The notes below the pieces were generated by a model. The model worked only from the letters and a program-made list of their open reading frames with translations, was not told the origin of the DNA and did not search any database. From Inia geoffrensis (taxonomy: Eukaryota; Chordata; Mammalia; Artiodactyla; Iniidae): a DNA stretch of 64,000 nucleotides. The position numbers were made by a program, and so were the translations under genes. The stretch lies in contig CM070905.1 in NCBI GenBank assembly GCA_036417435.1, positions 18,205,592 through 18,269,591 of the forward strand, written 5' to 3'. Each line of letters starts with the position of its first letter. The stretch's first letter is position 1. Below, piece after piece: positions 23,172 to 37,424 of this stretch.

Positions 23172-25984
23172 CTGTAACATCACAAAGACAACTTCTTGAG
23201 CTTGCCGACTGCCCACCATCTTCACCAGCTTCTTGGAAGGATCGACACTGAGCTTGACTACTTACTGAACCATAGAGTTCTAAAAGGATGGTTCTGTTCC
23301 TTAAGTTTAGAGACCCGATCTGACTAGTTTTTAAACTTTTAAGTATCTGAAAAGCATTAGTCCAATAGCTACAGAGGATAATTTACAATGACCAAATAGC
23401 AGCTTAAACTAAAAAGTTTACACAAAAGCAACTGCCTTTGGAGACTGTGGGTTAGCATGTTTAGATTTCTTTACTCAGCTGATGATTAGCATGTTAAGAT
23501 TTAGAAGCAGAAATCCAAAGAACTGAACTGAAAGTACTGAAAACACTTATTGAAAAGATTCAGCATGTTGTATGAATTATTTGTGGATATGTTGTCACAA
23601 AGGTCAGAAAAGAATCAAGTTATGTTACCAAACCAGGACTTTGGCATTAATAAGCCAAATAGCCAACTAAACTCCAGAGCAGGATATATCCTTTTTGCTT
23701 GGATTTAATTTTTTCCTTTTTGTTCACTTTCACTGAAGAAAAGTGTTATTTAGACAACTGATAGGAGGCTTCACAGTCAGTGCAGCGCCCTCTAAGGCCG
23801 CCTCTTTTGTTCTAAAACTGCTTTAGTGTCCCACTACCCACACGCTGGGCACATCTTGGGAGCTCACAGGTGTGTATTTAGATAGAAACCTAAGGGCTAA
23901 GGCCAGTAGAAGAGGCGCAGAGGGTTTCACATGCATATATGGTATTTAGCTTTCCTAGTTTATCGGAAGGAAAGAACTACTTAGGGAAATTATACAATCA
24001 ATATCACTAGTTAGATACGTTTCCCCTAATATTTATTCCCAAGTAAAGAATCGGAGCTGGGGAACTCCAGATGCTCAGACTCATGAGGAGATAGCCTGCG
24101 TGGTCAACCTGGCTGTTTTGGAAGGAGGACTGTGTACTGACATACAGAGTGCTGAGAAGGCATGGCAGTGCTGGCTGGCCCAGGGACAAGCTGGCCTGAT
24201 GGATACATGGGATACAATGGAGCTGCATCCTGCAGCAGACTGCTTTTTACCTTGGAGAGTTAACATGATTTTTTACAGTGTTACTTACATATCTACAAAT
24301 AGAAATCCAGCTCCGTAAACGTTTCATACTTATCAGTAATGACTAAGCTAAAATAATTTACAAATGAAAGAAAACAAAACAGCAGAATCACATAATTTAT
24401 ACCAACAAAACGAACCTAATATGACTGATGGTTTGCTAATGTTCGATTTACAAACTAGGTATTTTTAGATCCAGTACTTTACTTTACCTATCTTTTGACT
24501 TCAATAATACAAATGCTATGAATGTTTTTGACCTTACAAAAACAAGATGAACAGTTCTGAAGGTTGGTTGGTTTGTTCTTTGCTACTTAAGAAACTCTGA
24601 CTTCATACTTGCTAAAATGTGCTAGTGTGCAATATTCAAATGCCAATATAAATAAACTGTCACTTAGTAATTCTATAAAGCTGACTGTTTTATTTCCACA
24701 AATACGGAGAGAAGGGCAGTGTGATATAGTTAAAGGATAACTAGGTTAATACTCAGAAAACCGAGTTTCTAGAACTGGTCTCTCCCCAGCTTGCAGCCCT
24801 TTGATTAACCTGCATTAAACTGCCTTGTCTGTAAGTGGGTGACAATCAAATGAAATCATGGGTGTATTGTGGTAAGGCATACTACAGTGTAGTATTTTGT
24901 TGTTATTAGGAAAGTGCATTGGAGGAGCTGCTTTGTGGGGAAAGATGAGTTCAATTTTAGACTTGTTGAATTTGAGGTGACAGCATGACATGATTTGAAT
25001 GTTCCTTTCTAATTCAATCACATTGCAGTTTGCAGTTGAAAGCCCTTCCCAGTGGTTTGGCTTCAGTCTTCAGATTCTTGGCCTCATATTCCTTTGGCTT
25101 CTTTCTCAATAGACAGCTTTAACCACAGCAGGGAGAATGAGTCCTTAATGACTGCTTCCCAAGCTAATCAAACAGAAAGTCTTAATTTGCCCTTCTACGT
25201 CTCTGGATCAGCCATGAGGTCTTGGCTATTACTTGGGGCCTTGCTTTTCCAAGACAAGCAAAAGACACATAAAAGCTCCATATGGGACACCCTATGGCAA
25301 CAACCAAACCCTCCCCGCTCCTAGATGGAATCTCATTTGAAGCCCTCAATTTCCCACTATACTTGAACATCTCAGAGGTGTTCCTCCCCCTCCTCCCACC
25401 CACCCATGTGCTTCATGGTGGACGCTGTTGGCTTTTAGTTCTGACACGACCTAGATATGCCATCTGTCTCAGCCAGGTCACGCTCAGTCTTCCTTCATCT
25501 TAGGTTTCTCAGCGGAGGCGTGGCCTTCCACATTCAGATCACTGCCCCTGTCTCTGCTAACTCTTCTTGCTTCATACTACTTAAAATTTATCATCACTTT
25601 GCATCGGTAGACTCTTACCTAGGATACACAGTTGCCAGAGCTAGATTTTTGAGGACCTTTTATTGCTACTAATAAAGAAACATGTTAAAATTGTTTTTCA
25701 TAGTTCAAAACAAAAAAGGAGCCAAAATGTTTTCATGGCATTTTGAATCACAATGTGCCCGGCTGCTGGCTCAATAACATATCAGTTGACTTTGTAAGTG
25801 AAATTGTGCCCATGCCAAATGACTTGATATGTGTAGAAATTCCTCAAATGTGAGCCCCCCTACTTTAGTCCTCAGAGGGCAGAGCACACAGCGGTTGCTT
25901 AGCTTTCAGGCCTCTCCCACGGCAACTACCCTTTATACTACTACCAGAGGTTTATTACTTTTCTTTCAAAATTGAAAAACCTTA

Positions 25985-26580
25985 GTTGTTAAATTTTTTC
26001 TGATTCTAAAAGTAACATGCACTTATTATTTTCTTAAACCAGACATTAAAAAACATACAAAAGAGAAAGTAAAAGTCAGTTCCCTAATCCACTACTCAGA
26101 TATGAACATGATTAACATTCAATGTATCTTACCAGAACTTTTCCTTTGCATGCATAGATATTTTAATTTTTAACAAAGTGGGATCATGTTATATATACTA
26201 CTTTAGAAACAGCTTCTTTAATTTACCTTATCTATGACTATTTTAACACATTAGCAAAATATAATTTCCAACAGCAACACAGTATTCTATGACTAGATGT
26301 ACATAGTGGATGTATATATATGGATGTACTATAATCTATTTAACCAGACTTCTACTGATGGGCAGTTAAGATTTTTCCAAATTTATGTTCTTATAAACAA
26401 TGCTGTAAAGGACATCTCTATAGATATACTTTTACCACTTGTTCAATTACTTATCTAGGAAAAATTCTCAAAAGTTAGAATTCCTGAGTTTAAGATATGC
26501 TCATTTAAAGGCTCTTGTTACACATTGAAAAATTGCCCTCCAGAAAGGTATGTAACATCAGCAACGTATAAGTGCTAATT
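25985..26580 (-). mobile_element. Old L1 (L1M-type) 3' fragment, antisense
   Basis: Reads as the reverse of old L1 3'UTR: TAATCTATTTAACCAGACTT, CTACTGATGGGCAGTTAAGA, and then GAATTCCTGAGTTTAAG and TTGCCCTCCAGAAAGGT. It is diverged and noncoding. Confidence 0.65.
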
Positions 26581-27221
26581 TCACCATAACAAGAAAATAT
26601 CCCAAAAGACAGATGAGAACACCACATCCTTAATACGTCCACATGATAGCACAACAACTCTGCTTTAGGCTTCAGTTAAAGACAAAATGTTAACATTCTA
26701 ACTTTTCACACACCAGATTTAAATGTATTTGAAGTGCTGCTGACTTGGAAAAATCATACCTAACCACCCACTGGGTTGTAATAAAAGCATAACAATCCAT
26801 TTGTTCTTTCTGTGAAACTTCAGCAGATGCTGGCAGTCACCAGTCTACTGTATCGTACACTATAAAGACAACTCATGTTCCCAGATGACTCAGAAGCAGC
26901 AGAGGACTCGAAGTTCCTCGGAATCATCTGAGAAAGATTAAACTATGTTGATTAGAGTTTTAATCAAATGCATTTTACTTAAAATATGAGTAATCCCAAA
27001 TGATATGTAAAGCACCTTTTATTAAATGAAATGTTCAGTTGACTTTCCCACCCAGGCTGGGTGTCAGCAGGTTTACTCTGGAGTATTATGCTTTGTTTCT
27101 GGGTAATTGCCTTTGCTTATCTCTTAGAGAACACTTGGAGAAAGGTATGATTGATCTTACTGCAGGAAGCCCAGTGCTGCTGGCAGCAAAATGGCTCATC
27201 AGATATTCGGGAGAGAGATGA

Positions 27222-27264
<43 letters not shown>
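27222..27264 (+). repeat. (GT)n microsatellite
   Basis: About 21 uninterrupted GT units following a GAGATGATC. Confidence 0.97.
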
Positions 27265-27266
<2 letters not shown>

Positions 27267-28674
27267 AATAAGTGCTGAACAATCTCAGAAGTCCATAATA
27301 ATTACATGATGTTATATGATTGTGTCAGTGGTATGAAAAAAGCAGAAAGGTCTGGCTTTTCTTCCATTCCCAGAACCACTGCCTAAATATCCTGGTGTTA
27401 TATTATAAGAAAAAACAGGTCTATGCAATGGGAAAATGCTCTTGGAATGTTGTGGCTTTCACACCAAAGACTTTTTAAGTCTTTACCACCAGGCCTCTAC
27501 TGCCTCAGTGTATTCAAGTAACACTATAATCATGTTACAAGCTGTGCCTTTTAGATAGAAAGTTCAAATAAATAAAAGTATTGCAGACATGGCAAATAAT
27601 GAAACCACTGAGGACTCAGCGTCTTTACATTTGGCTGGGCCAGGGTCTAAATGTACACTAGATGAGATAAAGAGGAAGTGGCAGAGGCTTCCACAGTAAG
27701 ACACTGGAGCAAGGCACTAGCTGTCACCTTGTCCCAATGTCCCCCTCACCCCGTCTTCTCCAATAAATATTTCTCAAGACTTGCTCAACACTGGCAAAAT
27801 TCTTACTGTAATTTCATCTACAGTATAGAGTTTTTTAACCCTGTGTTCTCCATAGTGTGAAGAATGTTACTCTCATTTCCTTTCATTTTGTCTTTTTTTT
27901 TAATTTTGCTATTTTCTGATTTGAGACTCCAGTACATGATCCTTAAAGTTTTCAAGTAAAAATGCTGGCAATAACATTTTATTAACAAGACAAGATCTCT
28001 TATCAGGAAACCATGTTTAAAAATAGAACAAGAACAAGTAATAACCAGTTTTATGAGGGGGCTGATTTTATTACAAGTTTAAGAGCACTAAAGAAAAGAT
28101 TTAATTTTCTATATCTTACAGCAATGGTTACTAACATTTAAAGAATGTGGATCTCTTTAAAATATCAAGAAAAATTAAAATATCATGACAGTTGCTTATA
28201 GTTTTGTTATTTATTAAAAATGTTTTATAAAGTCTATAAACTCAACACTGCATAAAAAAGGAATCTGTATCTTATAAACCACTGCATTTATACATATTTG
28301 CAGAGCAGTCTTTCATACCTGAAACAGTTATTTATCAGACTACAGAAAATAAATTTAGGAATCTCTTCCAGTAACTTCACCACTAGAGAACCACTGGTAT
28401 ATAGAAAGAGATTACCAGAGTGCCACTGAACAGACTCTGACTTGTCCCCTTCGAGCTCTTTTGCATCCTTTAACATTCCTCGTGCTTGGTAAGCACACAT
28501 ACACATACACATACACAGACACACACACAAACCCACAGGTTAAGTGAGGAAAACCTCGGAGAAAATAAAAGGCTCAAGGCACTAAGATGAAGCCCGTGTA
28601 CAAAAGACTTACAGAGATCCCCCTTCAGATCAAAGTTTCCAAGTCTCTCTGTTTTCCTTAATTATTTCTGCCAC

Positions 28675-28729
28675 ATTCCTATATTTTAAAAAGAGAATTT
28701 AAAATATTCCTATATTTTAAAAAGAGAAT
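28675..28729 (+). repeat. Direct repeat of 24 bp, two copies 7 bp apart
   Basis: ATTCCTATATTTTAAAAAGA plus GAAT occurs at 28675-28698 and 28706-28729, exact. Confidence 0.95.
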
Positions 28730-29730
28730 GTTGCACTTAAAATTCCAACAGAACACAAAAATTCGCTACCTGAAAGAAGGACTCCTACCAGTAGTTCATC
28801 ATTTGTGAATTCACAGTAACTTAGAGGCCAGCAGACACTTGGCTGAACCCTAAGCTCTGCTTTCATCTCCCTGCATCCCCTTGTACCTCTTCTTTCGTGC
28901 AAGGAGTCATCCGAGAGAAGGTGGTGCTGGTTGAAAAAGATTCCAGGTTGTAACTGTGACACTCAATCCCAAACACCATCCTGCCCCCAGCTTTCTGCAG
29001 CTGTACATTCCCCACGCAGGCCAGACTCAGGAGGAAGACGGACTGGGGTTCACATCTGCAAAGGACTTCTTAGTCAATTACATTTCTTTGATTTCCATCA
29101 TTCTTGGTTCTGCCAATGTCATTGTCTTAACCTGGGTGTCAATATGGGATCCAGCTTAGAGTTAAAACCTCATGTGGGTTGAAAATGTGGTCATCAGCTA
29201 TTAGGAGGCAAAATGATTCATACATACTTTCAGTATTGTTTTCCATGTACCAAAAACCCCAGTGACTTTCTTTCATAATATGAAATGCAAGCAATTCTCC
29301 AAACATATCCAATTAGCCCTGTGAATTGCTCAAATGCTCTTAGAAAAATTTCAGGCAATGCTGTGATCAGGAGGGAAAATCCTGACCTCCTGAAATGAAT
29401 CATATTTGCTCTGCAGATTTATTGTATATTTGAAAGTTAAAAGAGGTTTATAGATACATTCCAGGCTCTTAAATATGATTTTGTTTATATATATGTGGTA
29501 TCTGTAAAATGCTGTGGTTTCATTTAATGCACATAAGGTCCAATTCTCAATTTTTTTCCCTTGGATTCCTTAAAAGAAAGGCATTAAAAATTACAGTGGA
29601 GGAAAAAATCAAGAAAATAAAAATATTTTCAGGTCAAAATATGTATAGAAATGGATTAATAGCTAATAGTCAATCGGTCTATTAGTAATTAATATAGGAT
29701 AGAATGAAAGAAAGCCCCCCTCATTTAGAA

Positions 29731-29737
<7 letters not shown>

Positions 29738-29779
<42 letters not shown>

Positions 29780-29780
29780 C
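29738..29780 (+). repeat. (TA)n followed by T tract
   Basis: TGTGTGTATATATA... then a T run of about 15. Low complexity. Confidence 0.95.
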
Positions 29781-30489
29781 CCCAATAGGGAAGGTAAAAA
29801 TATGCTGAATTTCACTGAAGGATTCATTGCTATGTCAGGGGTGTGCCTTTTATGGGAGTGCAAGCATGCAAGGGGATACATTACTCTGAAGAAATTTACC
29901 TGGGAAGAGAGGTATGTCCCACCCCATCTCCCTGTACACACACACATTTGAGAATTACTAAGGTTTGCAAACCAGCCACAAATTTTGGTTCTCAACAGTA
30001 AGACACTGTGTGCTTGCACACTTCAGTGTTCTCATATATGTTGTCACCACAAGTTATCACCAGCAGCCTACCGTATGCTTTGTATAATGGTGACATCCCA
30101 TAATCACATGAGTCTCTATAACCACAGACCATGGTGGGGAAACATGTCGCGGAGCAGAGTAGAAAGAAACAACATCAGGCAGTGGGAGAAAAACCTCTTC
30201 ACCTTGCCTCCACACACTCTCCTAGAAGGCTGGTTCTCAGTATCATTATGACTGTGATGTCCTGTCAACCAAACAGATCAGCTCTGATTGATCATGTATG
30301 GTTAGAGGGAGCTCAGGGAGTAGGGTGAGTTCTGATGCTGACTCAGGGTTGTATGGCTGGCTAGGGCTTACGGGAACACAGTTCTCAGAATGGTCCTGCT
30401 CTGGGACAGGCAGACCCCTAAGCTTAGAGACTCACTGCTGAATTGATACAGATAGTCATTTGTATCAGGAAATTTTGAAAAGATGAATT

Positions 30490-31060
30490 CTAACTGTTTC
30501 GGGTCAGTATGTTAAATTAAAAAGACGTTTAGCATGAAATGTATTGTACCTATGAATGAGTGTATAGTACACCACCACTTAAAAGAAGAATAATGAACCA
30601 AACACCCATGTACCTACTACCCAGCTTAAACAGCACCAGCACTTTGAAGATCCTTATGTGCCCTTCCTCAGCCCCATTCCTATCTCTTTTTAAATGCCTC
30701 CAAATAACCTCTAACCCGAATTTTAATTGTTCTATTGCTTTTCTTTGTAGTTTTACCCCCAAGGGACTCATTCCTAAACAATTCATTTTTTAGTTTTGCC
30801 TTCTCAAACTTTATGTAATCATACTGTATGCATTCTGTGATTAGTTTCTTTCACCCTACATTATGCTTTTGAGATTCATCTATGTTTATATGAATAGGTA
30901 TAGTTTATAATGACAGATGAGATACAGGATTTCCCCAACATTTCTTGAGATTATAGTTGGGATGAGATAAATGTCTAACTTTTTATTCAACTGGTGCCAT
31001 GTTCTTTTTTAAAGTCCATAGATATTCAGTAGAAATAAAACGAATAGAATCTGGATTATT
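30490..31060 (-). mobile_element. Old L1 3' fragment, antisense
   Basis: Contains ACCTACTACCCAGCTTAAAC, TTTATGTAATCATACTGTAT and TTTGAGATTCATCTATGTTT, recurrent in reversed L1M 3'UTRs. Diverged and noncoding. Confidence 0.6.
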
Positions 31061-33814
31061 TCTTACTGAATTGCTATTTTTTCACATTTATTTGTTAAAG
31101 GAATAATGCATCTGTTAAATCTACTAAACACAGATTTTGGAGGGATAATTCCATGGCAGTTTCCTGAAATAAACTAAAATCTATTTGTTCTGTCACAAAC
31201 AGGATCGAATTTGCACCACTCCCACTATCCCATCCTATTCAAACGATAAGCTTGGTCATATACAAACAGTTCAGTTTTTAATTTATAAATGTTTAGTAAG
31301 TGTAGGTATGGAAAGAGAAGATTGATGATGGAGAAGATATATTTTACTCCTCACTTGATAAGTCAAGTTAAGCTTTGATTTGAAATGAATGACAAGGAGT
31401 AAGAGAAATGTTTAAGTGGCTAGTAAGATAATTAAAATAAAGTAACCAAACTTTCCTCTCTTTTAACTCTGATTTGAAATTCAACTGGTATAAAATGTGG
31501 CTGATACAGGATAAACCCAATTACTACCTATGTTTTCATAAACATTACCTTTTCTTCATCCCCAACCTAGGATTCTTTGTCTAATAAGAATCTTAAATAA
31601 AATATTATCATTAATAAACGTGGGCTTTTAAAAATGTTGTCATTCAAAAGTAAAATCTCATTTGGGGTTGCTTTCTGACTGTTGTATCTATTAAAGGACA
31701 ATCTTGGTTTAATGTGCATAGTAGGTGTGGACAATAAACCTTGGGCTTAGGTAATTTATTTTCAAGTAAAACATGATAAAACAATCCATCAGACCTGGGT
31801 GCCTATGACTGGCAACGCTGCATTCTGCCAGTTCTTTCTCTTGCATGTAGGTCTGAACATGGATATACAGCTGATGAAAAACACTGCCTTAGAGCGGGGT
31901 GCAGGTAAACCTCCACATGTCCAATGGCCGACTTGGATGCAACTGCATCTGACCACAGATGTATTAACAAGCAGGTTCTTTACACAGTCAAAGACAAACT
32001 CCTAGAAACAGAAACTTCCAATGCCATCTTCAAATGTAAGAAAATGAACTCATTTTAGATGAGTCTTATACTTAGTGTGATCTAGAAATTAAAATATTAC
32101 CCCCAAATTTGAAATATTTGTGTGATGCAGTACAAAGGTTCATAATTTCATGTGGTGGGGCTTTGAATTATGGTACTGCTATCACATTGCTAAACACTGG
32201 ACAAAAGAAACAAAGTGATTGGGAAAACAAAAACAAGATGTCCTTAAGTGGAGATTATGAACCTGTGACTAATTAGAAGGAATTCCTGTAAGGGAAAGCG
32301 GTATTTCAGACATGCTGACGGAAATGGTACACGGCATGTGGGCATTGCTAACTGAAGTCACATGTCCTGTGTCAGCTGAGAGGATTCTCAGCATCCTCTC
32401 TACACAGGCAGTGCTTAATGCAGGGAAATTTATGGGTAATGGATTTTCATAACAGGCCTTTTATGATCTTCTCCTCCTCCGAAAGTGCCCTCTGGAGCTT
32501 TCCTGCTTCCACTCTCATTTTTCTTAATTGGAAAAAGATTTAGTATTCATTTCCTCTTTCCCAGTGTTCTTTTGGCTCAGTTTCCCTTGGGGGTGGCATG
32601 GCCTCCCATCATTCCCCCCCCCCCCACCCCGCTTTTGTCCTTCCTCTCTCCTTCAGAAACAGAAAGCTCAAATATACCGATAGATATGACACTGGAGTAT
32701 TGTTTCCAGCAACTCTGGTGAGTGAAGGGACTGTTATTCTAACAAGAAAGCATACTTTGGGGTGATTACTACCTCCCCAACTCCAGCACTATTACACAAC
32801 TTTACCTAACATCCAGCTGGCTCATAGCTAGAACTGCAGTTTTGTTTACAAGTGGTAGCAAGTAGAAAGACAAACCTTGAATAGAGACAGGAAATGGAAA
32901 AATGAAAGGCCAAATCCTGAAGTTTGGACCTATGTGAAGAACATTTATTCTTGTAGGGGACTTGGGAGCCAATGGCTGTCAATGGGTCTAACCTCCCTAC
33001 TGTTATGAAAAGAAATCAAGGACTCTGATCTGCACTTGGTGGATCATCTTCCTAAGTCAACAGAAACCTTACCTACGATGGGGCCTGCTCCATGTGGAAG
33101 GAATAAAGCAGATACCTATTTGTTGTGATTTGGTAAACAGCCAGCCTGGCCAAAGCAAACTAAACCAAACCAAAGACCTCCATAGTTAAAGTTAATAGAA
33201 GACCCCTATAAAAGTGTGAACATTTAAATAGATAAAGTAATATTAAATAACTAAGCTCCCGCATTTGTGTGTGTGTTAACTGAATTAGATCACTGACAGC
33301 TGAAGAATCAGACGGCCGGGGCTCTGAGAGAGAGAAACATGGGCATTAGACACATTCTTAGCACTTAAATTGCTTGAGGTACCTGTCCTGCAACAGCAGA
33401 TCGACACCCCAACAACAGAGTATAAACCAATACAATCACTAGTTCTTTAAAATTGTTACCTAGTACAGGAGGCACTGCTTCAGTAGGGGAGATAACTGAC
33501 TTTACTCTAAAAATATTTTTTTCCAATTATAAATTACAAAGTTACAGCATTGCGTTGGTTTATAGGTTTCTGATCTCGTGTATATTCCTCTCTACAACCA
33601 AACCACTGATCCACGTAGCACCTAGACTTTGAAAGGAGGACAGTTAAATTCAAGTGGGATATCAGAGTGATGGGCTCTGAACAGCTTAGATTCTGAGGAG
33701 GTGTTGGTGGGCGATGTGCCAGATATGAATGTGGCTTCTTAACTTACAGAATTGGGGTGCTGGTTGATAATGCTACTCTAACATGCAAATTGACACCTAG
33801 GTGACTGGAATTAA

Positions 33815-34200
33815 TGCATTCATCCAACACACATTTATTGAGTATTTATTCAAGCCACTGAGGGTGGAAACTAAGGTGAAAATCCTGAAGAGTTTATAAT
33901 CTGATAGGGAAGCTAAGACAGGTGTAAGAACATAATAATAGATAGAATGTGGTAAATATCATGAGATGTTGATAAAGTGATCTAAAGTTTAGAGGAGGAA
34001 GAAGACGATTCCAGCTAAGGGATCAGAGAAGGCTTCGTGGAGAAAGTGGTACCTGAGCTAGATCTTTTAGGTTTGGGGCTGGGGGGACAGAAGAGAATCT
34101 TTCCACATACAGAGAGCTCCAATAGCAAGGCTGCAGAGTCAGGAAATGTGGACATGAGAAAGCAAACAATCCAGTCTGGCCGGTGCTTGAAGTACATGAA
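33815..34200 (-). repeat. L2 fragment
   Basis: CACATTTATTGAGTATTTAT, then GAAGAGTTTATAATCTGATA and AGGCTTCGTGGAGAAAGTGG, antisense L2 pattern. Old and noncoding. Confidence 0.65.
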
Positions 34201-34571
34201 AGGCATTAGTGAGGCTCCAGTTGTGCTTGGCACATACAGTAGGACAGCTTCCAGTAACTGGAAGAGTAAACCAACCATTTTACAAAGCGTAAGAGGGGTG
34301 CTCCTTCCATTGCGGTGGCCCCACAGAAATACACAGGGAGGATTTTCTAGCTTCAGTCTCCACTCCAGGTGTTTCATGTCACTCTGCAGCTTTCCGTGAG
34401 AAATAAAGGGCTAGCTACCCAATATCAAGGGCTCCATAAATCTTAGCTGCAAGAGGAGACTTCAGTTCAGCAAATCCTACGATCATTTAGAACAGAAGCA
34501 CTGTGGAGGATCCTTCAAGAGCAATAAGCTGTGATTTCCAATTTTTCAGAGTGGCATTTATGTCCTTTTTT

Positions 34572-34783
34572 TTTTTTTTTTTTTTTTTTTTGCGGTACGC
34601 GGGCCTCTCACTGTTGTGGCCTCTCCCGTCGCGGAGCACAGGCTCCGGACGCGCAGGCTCAGCGGCCATGGCTCACGGGCCCAGCTGCTCCGCGGCATGT
34701 GGGATCTTCCCGGACCAGGGCACAAACCCGTGTCCCCTGCATCGGCAGGCGGACTCTGAACCACTGCGCCACCAGGGAAGCCC
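34572..34783 (-). mobile_element. CHR-type cetacean SINE
   Basis: Minus-oriented copy with a long uninterrupted T tail (about 25) and target duplication TATGTCCTTTTTT at 34559 onward and again from 34784. The long homopolymer tail and short divergence suggest a fairly recent insertion. Confidence 0.95.
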
Positions 34784-35136
34784 TATGTCCTTTTTTATTC
34801 TCCACTGTCTTGTACTCACTTTGCCCACATAGAGTAAATCAAATTTTTACTTATTCTGCTTGTGAATCAGATCCCAGGTGCAATCCACCACTGTGGCAAG
34901 CGGGCAAGATAGTAAAACACAGAATCATTAAACTAGAAGGAATTTTGGAGGTTACTTTCAATCCATGCTACACATGGTAACCTGGGGTTGCAGAGGTGAA
35001 GTGACTCAAGCAATTACAAAATCAGGACTAGACCCAGGTCTTTAGATCCCATACTTGTTTTCTTTCTAACCTATGACACTGTATCAGCTTTCTTAGGGTG
35101 TTCTGTAGATTAACAAATAGCTCCAGTCATGTAAGC

Positions 35137-35348
35137 CAGGGATTGGCAAACTATGGCTCGAGGGCCGAATCTGGCCCACATTCTGTTGTTGTAAATAAAG
35201 TTTTGCTGGAACATAGTCATTCCCGGATTGTCTATGGCTGCTTTCACCCTTTAATGCCAGAGTTGAGTAATTGTGACAGAGTGTATTTCCCACAAATTTG
35301 AAAATATATACCATTTAGCCCTTTACAAAAAAAGTTTGCTGATCCCTG
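35137..35348. mobile_element. hAT-Charlie-type nonautonomous DNA transposon
   Basis: 212 bp with terminal inverted repeats CAGGGATTGGCAAACT and AGTTTGCTGATCCCTG (14 of 16 paired). The 8-bp flanks ATGTAAGC and ATCTCAGC match at 6 of 8. The interior GTAAATAAAGTTTTGCTGGA and TTGTCTATGGCTGCTTTC are typical of the family. Confidence 0.9.
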
Positions 35349-35405
35349 ATCTCAGCCAATGGTCCTGAAATTTTTTTATAGTGTACTATCAGTTAAAAAA
35401 TTTAA

Positions 35406-35407
<2 letters not shown>

Positions 35408-35455
<48 letters not shown>

Positions 35456-35457
35456 GC

Positions 35458-35488
<31 letters not shown>

Positions 35489-35502
35489 TATACACATATA
35501 TA
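35408..35502 (+). repeat. Compound (TA)n/(CA)n microsatellite
   Basis: Two TA blocks (about 36 and 20 bp) joined by ACACACATATGC and followed by CACACACATATACACATATA. Confidence 0.96.
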
Positions 35503-37083
35503 GTAAGTTATTTATAAATTATATACATGTAGTGCTGTTTAAATGTTTATAGATTTATAACACAGGAAAAAGATATGACAACAAAACAAATTTAAAGTAA
35601 GTTTAATTTATTAATGTCCATAAAATCTTTTGTGAAAACTCTTAGTTTAACACACTGAGATAAGTAATTTGAAAATCTGGCTATAAGTTCAATTTATTTT
35701 GAAATTTGGTTTTAAATGACAGTAATAACTTAATTTTTTTAAAAAGCCCCTAAAAGATATGGAGACAAGTGGAAAGAACACATCATTGGCTTGGCAGTTG
35801 AAGCACGATACTAATACAGTCAATGTGCCCTACCAACCATGCAGTTTTCTGTAAACTTTAGGAAATTTATGCCTGTCCTGATATCAACTAGTTGTTTGTT
35901 CAGAGTCATCCAAAGGCAGTTTTACATTTTTAATAAACATCTAAACTGAGATGTTTTACTTGGGAGGTTTTTAAATAGATAAGAAAATGTTGGTTCCAAG
36001 GTGAGGTGTGAAGATCAATACTCTTAGGTAGGTTACATGTTGACATCTGTTTGGACAAAAAAAAAAAAAAAATCACAAAGCAATGGGGTCATTTCTCGAA
36101 AGATCTCTCTGCTGCATGAGTTTCTTCTAAAAAGCAGTTATATTCCCCGCTGTTTGTGGACAGCTCTCCTTTGCTGAAAGGCACAGATGAAGTGCGTGGC
36201 TCAGAAGCTAAGCGCTCATACACACTCACGGCATTAGTGACAGCTCCACTGCGTTCTCAGAGTCTCCCTGGGCTCATGTGGTCTGTGTTCCCTTCGACCT
36301 GCAGTTTCTGCAGAAATCCTTTTAAGTCCAGAAACCTGAGTCCATTTCATGAAGGTTAGTTTACTTTAAACTAGATAAGCTATACCATCGGTATATGCAC
36401 TTACCCAGTTACAAGTAAACTGCAAGGATGTGAAAGGACAGGGGCCGCCCTCCCCTCTGGGGGCAGAACGCCTGCTCTTCCCTCAGGACCAGTCACACAT
36501 GGTCAGAAATATGGACTGAATGAAGGTGCCAGGGCCAGAAAGCATAATAAGCATCAGTAGTGCTTCATTTCCAATTAGTTTAACTTCATTTATACTCTCT
36601 TGCCTTCTTTTCTTTGACCCTGCTCTCCATTTTTACCTAGAGGGCTCTTCTTTATCCCTCATGGCCAGCTCATACCTGTGTGAGGCCTTACCAGACGTAA
36701 TGAAGGTCAACTGGAAGGAACTCTTTCCCTCCTGTGAAATCGTTGCTGTTGTTCCAGGTATTTGTCAATATTGCCTTATTGTTATTTGTGTATCATCCTA
36801 TCTCTCATACTATGTCATGTCTGTTGAAATCAAGAGTCATGTTTTATACCTATTTTTAGCCCTCCTCCCCAACGTGTTTGTAGGTATTTGATAAGTATTT
36901 TTAGTAATGAATTCAGGAAAGGCATATGGCATAAGACATGGAGCAATGGCTAATTAACAATGATGAAGGCTAATTCAGTTCCCTGGATATGAGGTGAACT
37001 GCCTAAGTTCATATGGATTTAACTGAAACAGATATGGAAAGGACAAATAGGTCAACATGAAGCCATTTAAAAGTCTTAGTGTC

Positions 37084-37424
37084 GGGGCTTCCCTGGTGGC
37101 GCAGTGGTTAAGAATCCGCCTGCCAGTGCAGGGGACACGGGTTCGAGCCCTGGTCCGGGAAAATCCCACATGCCGCAGAGCAATGAAGCCCGTGCACCAC
37201 AACTACTGAGCCTGTGCTCTAGAGCCCACAAGCCACAACTACTGAGCCCACGTGCCACAACTACTGAAGCCCACATGCCTAGAGCCCGTGCTCCGCAGCA
37301 AGAGAAGCCACCACAATGAGAAGCCCATGCACCAAAACAAAGACTAGACCCCACTCACCGCAACTAGAGAAAGCCCGTGTGCAGCAACGAAGACCCAACG
37401 CAGCCAAAAATAAATTAAAAAAAA
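37084..37424 (+). mobile_element. Longer CHR-related SINE (full-length subtype)
   Basis: Plus-oriented and about 340 bp. It starts with the same GGGCTTCCCTGGTGGCGCAG head with tRNA-like A/B boxes (GGTTCGAGCCC). It then has a different, longer body of repeated CACAACTACTGAGCC units and ends CCAAAAATAAATTAAAAA. It is flanked by a 15-bp exact duplication AAAAGTCTTAGTGTC (37069-37083 and 37425-37439). This is the undeleted form of the family; the short copies lack much of the body. Confidence 0.93.

Noticed and set aside
34037..34399. Overlapping 120-codon frames on both strands
   Set aside because: Both fall partly in an L2 remnant; equal openness on both strands argues against coding.
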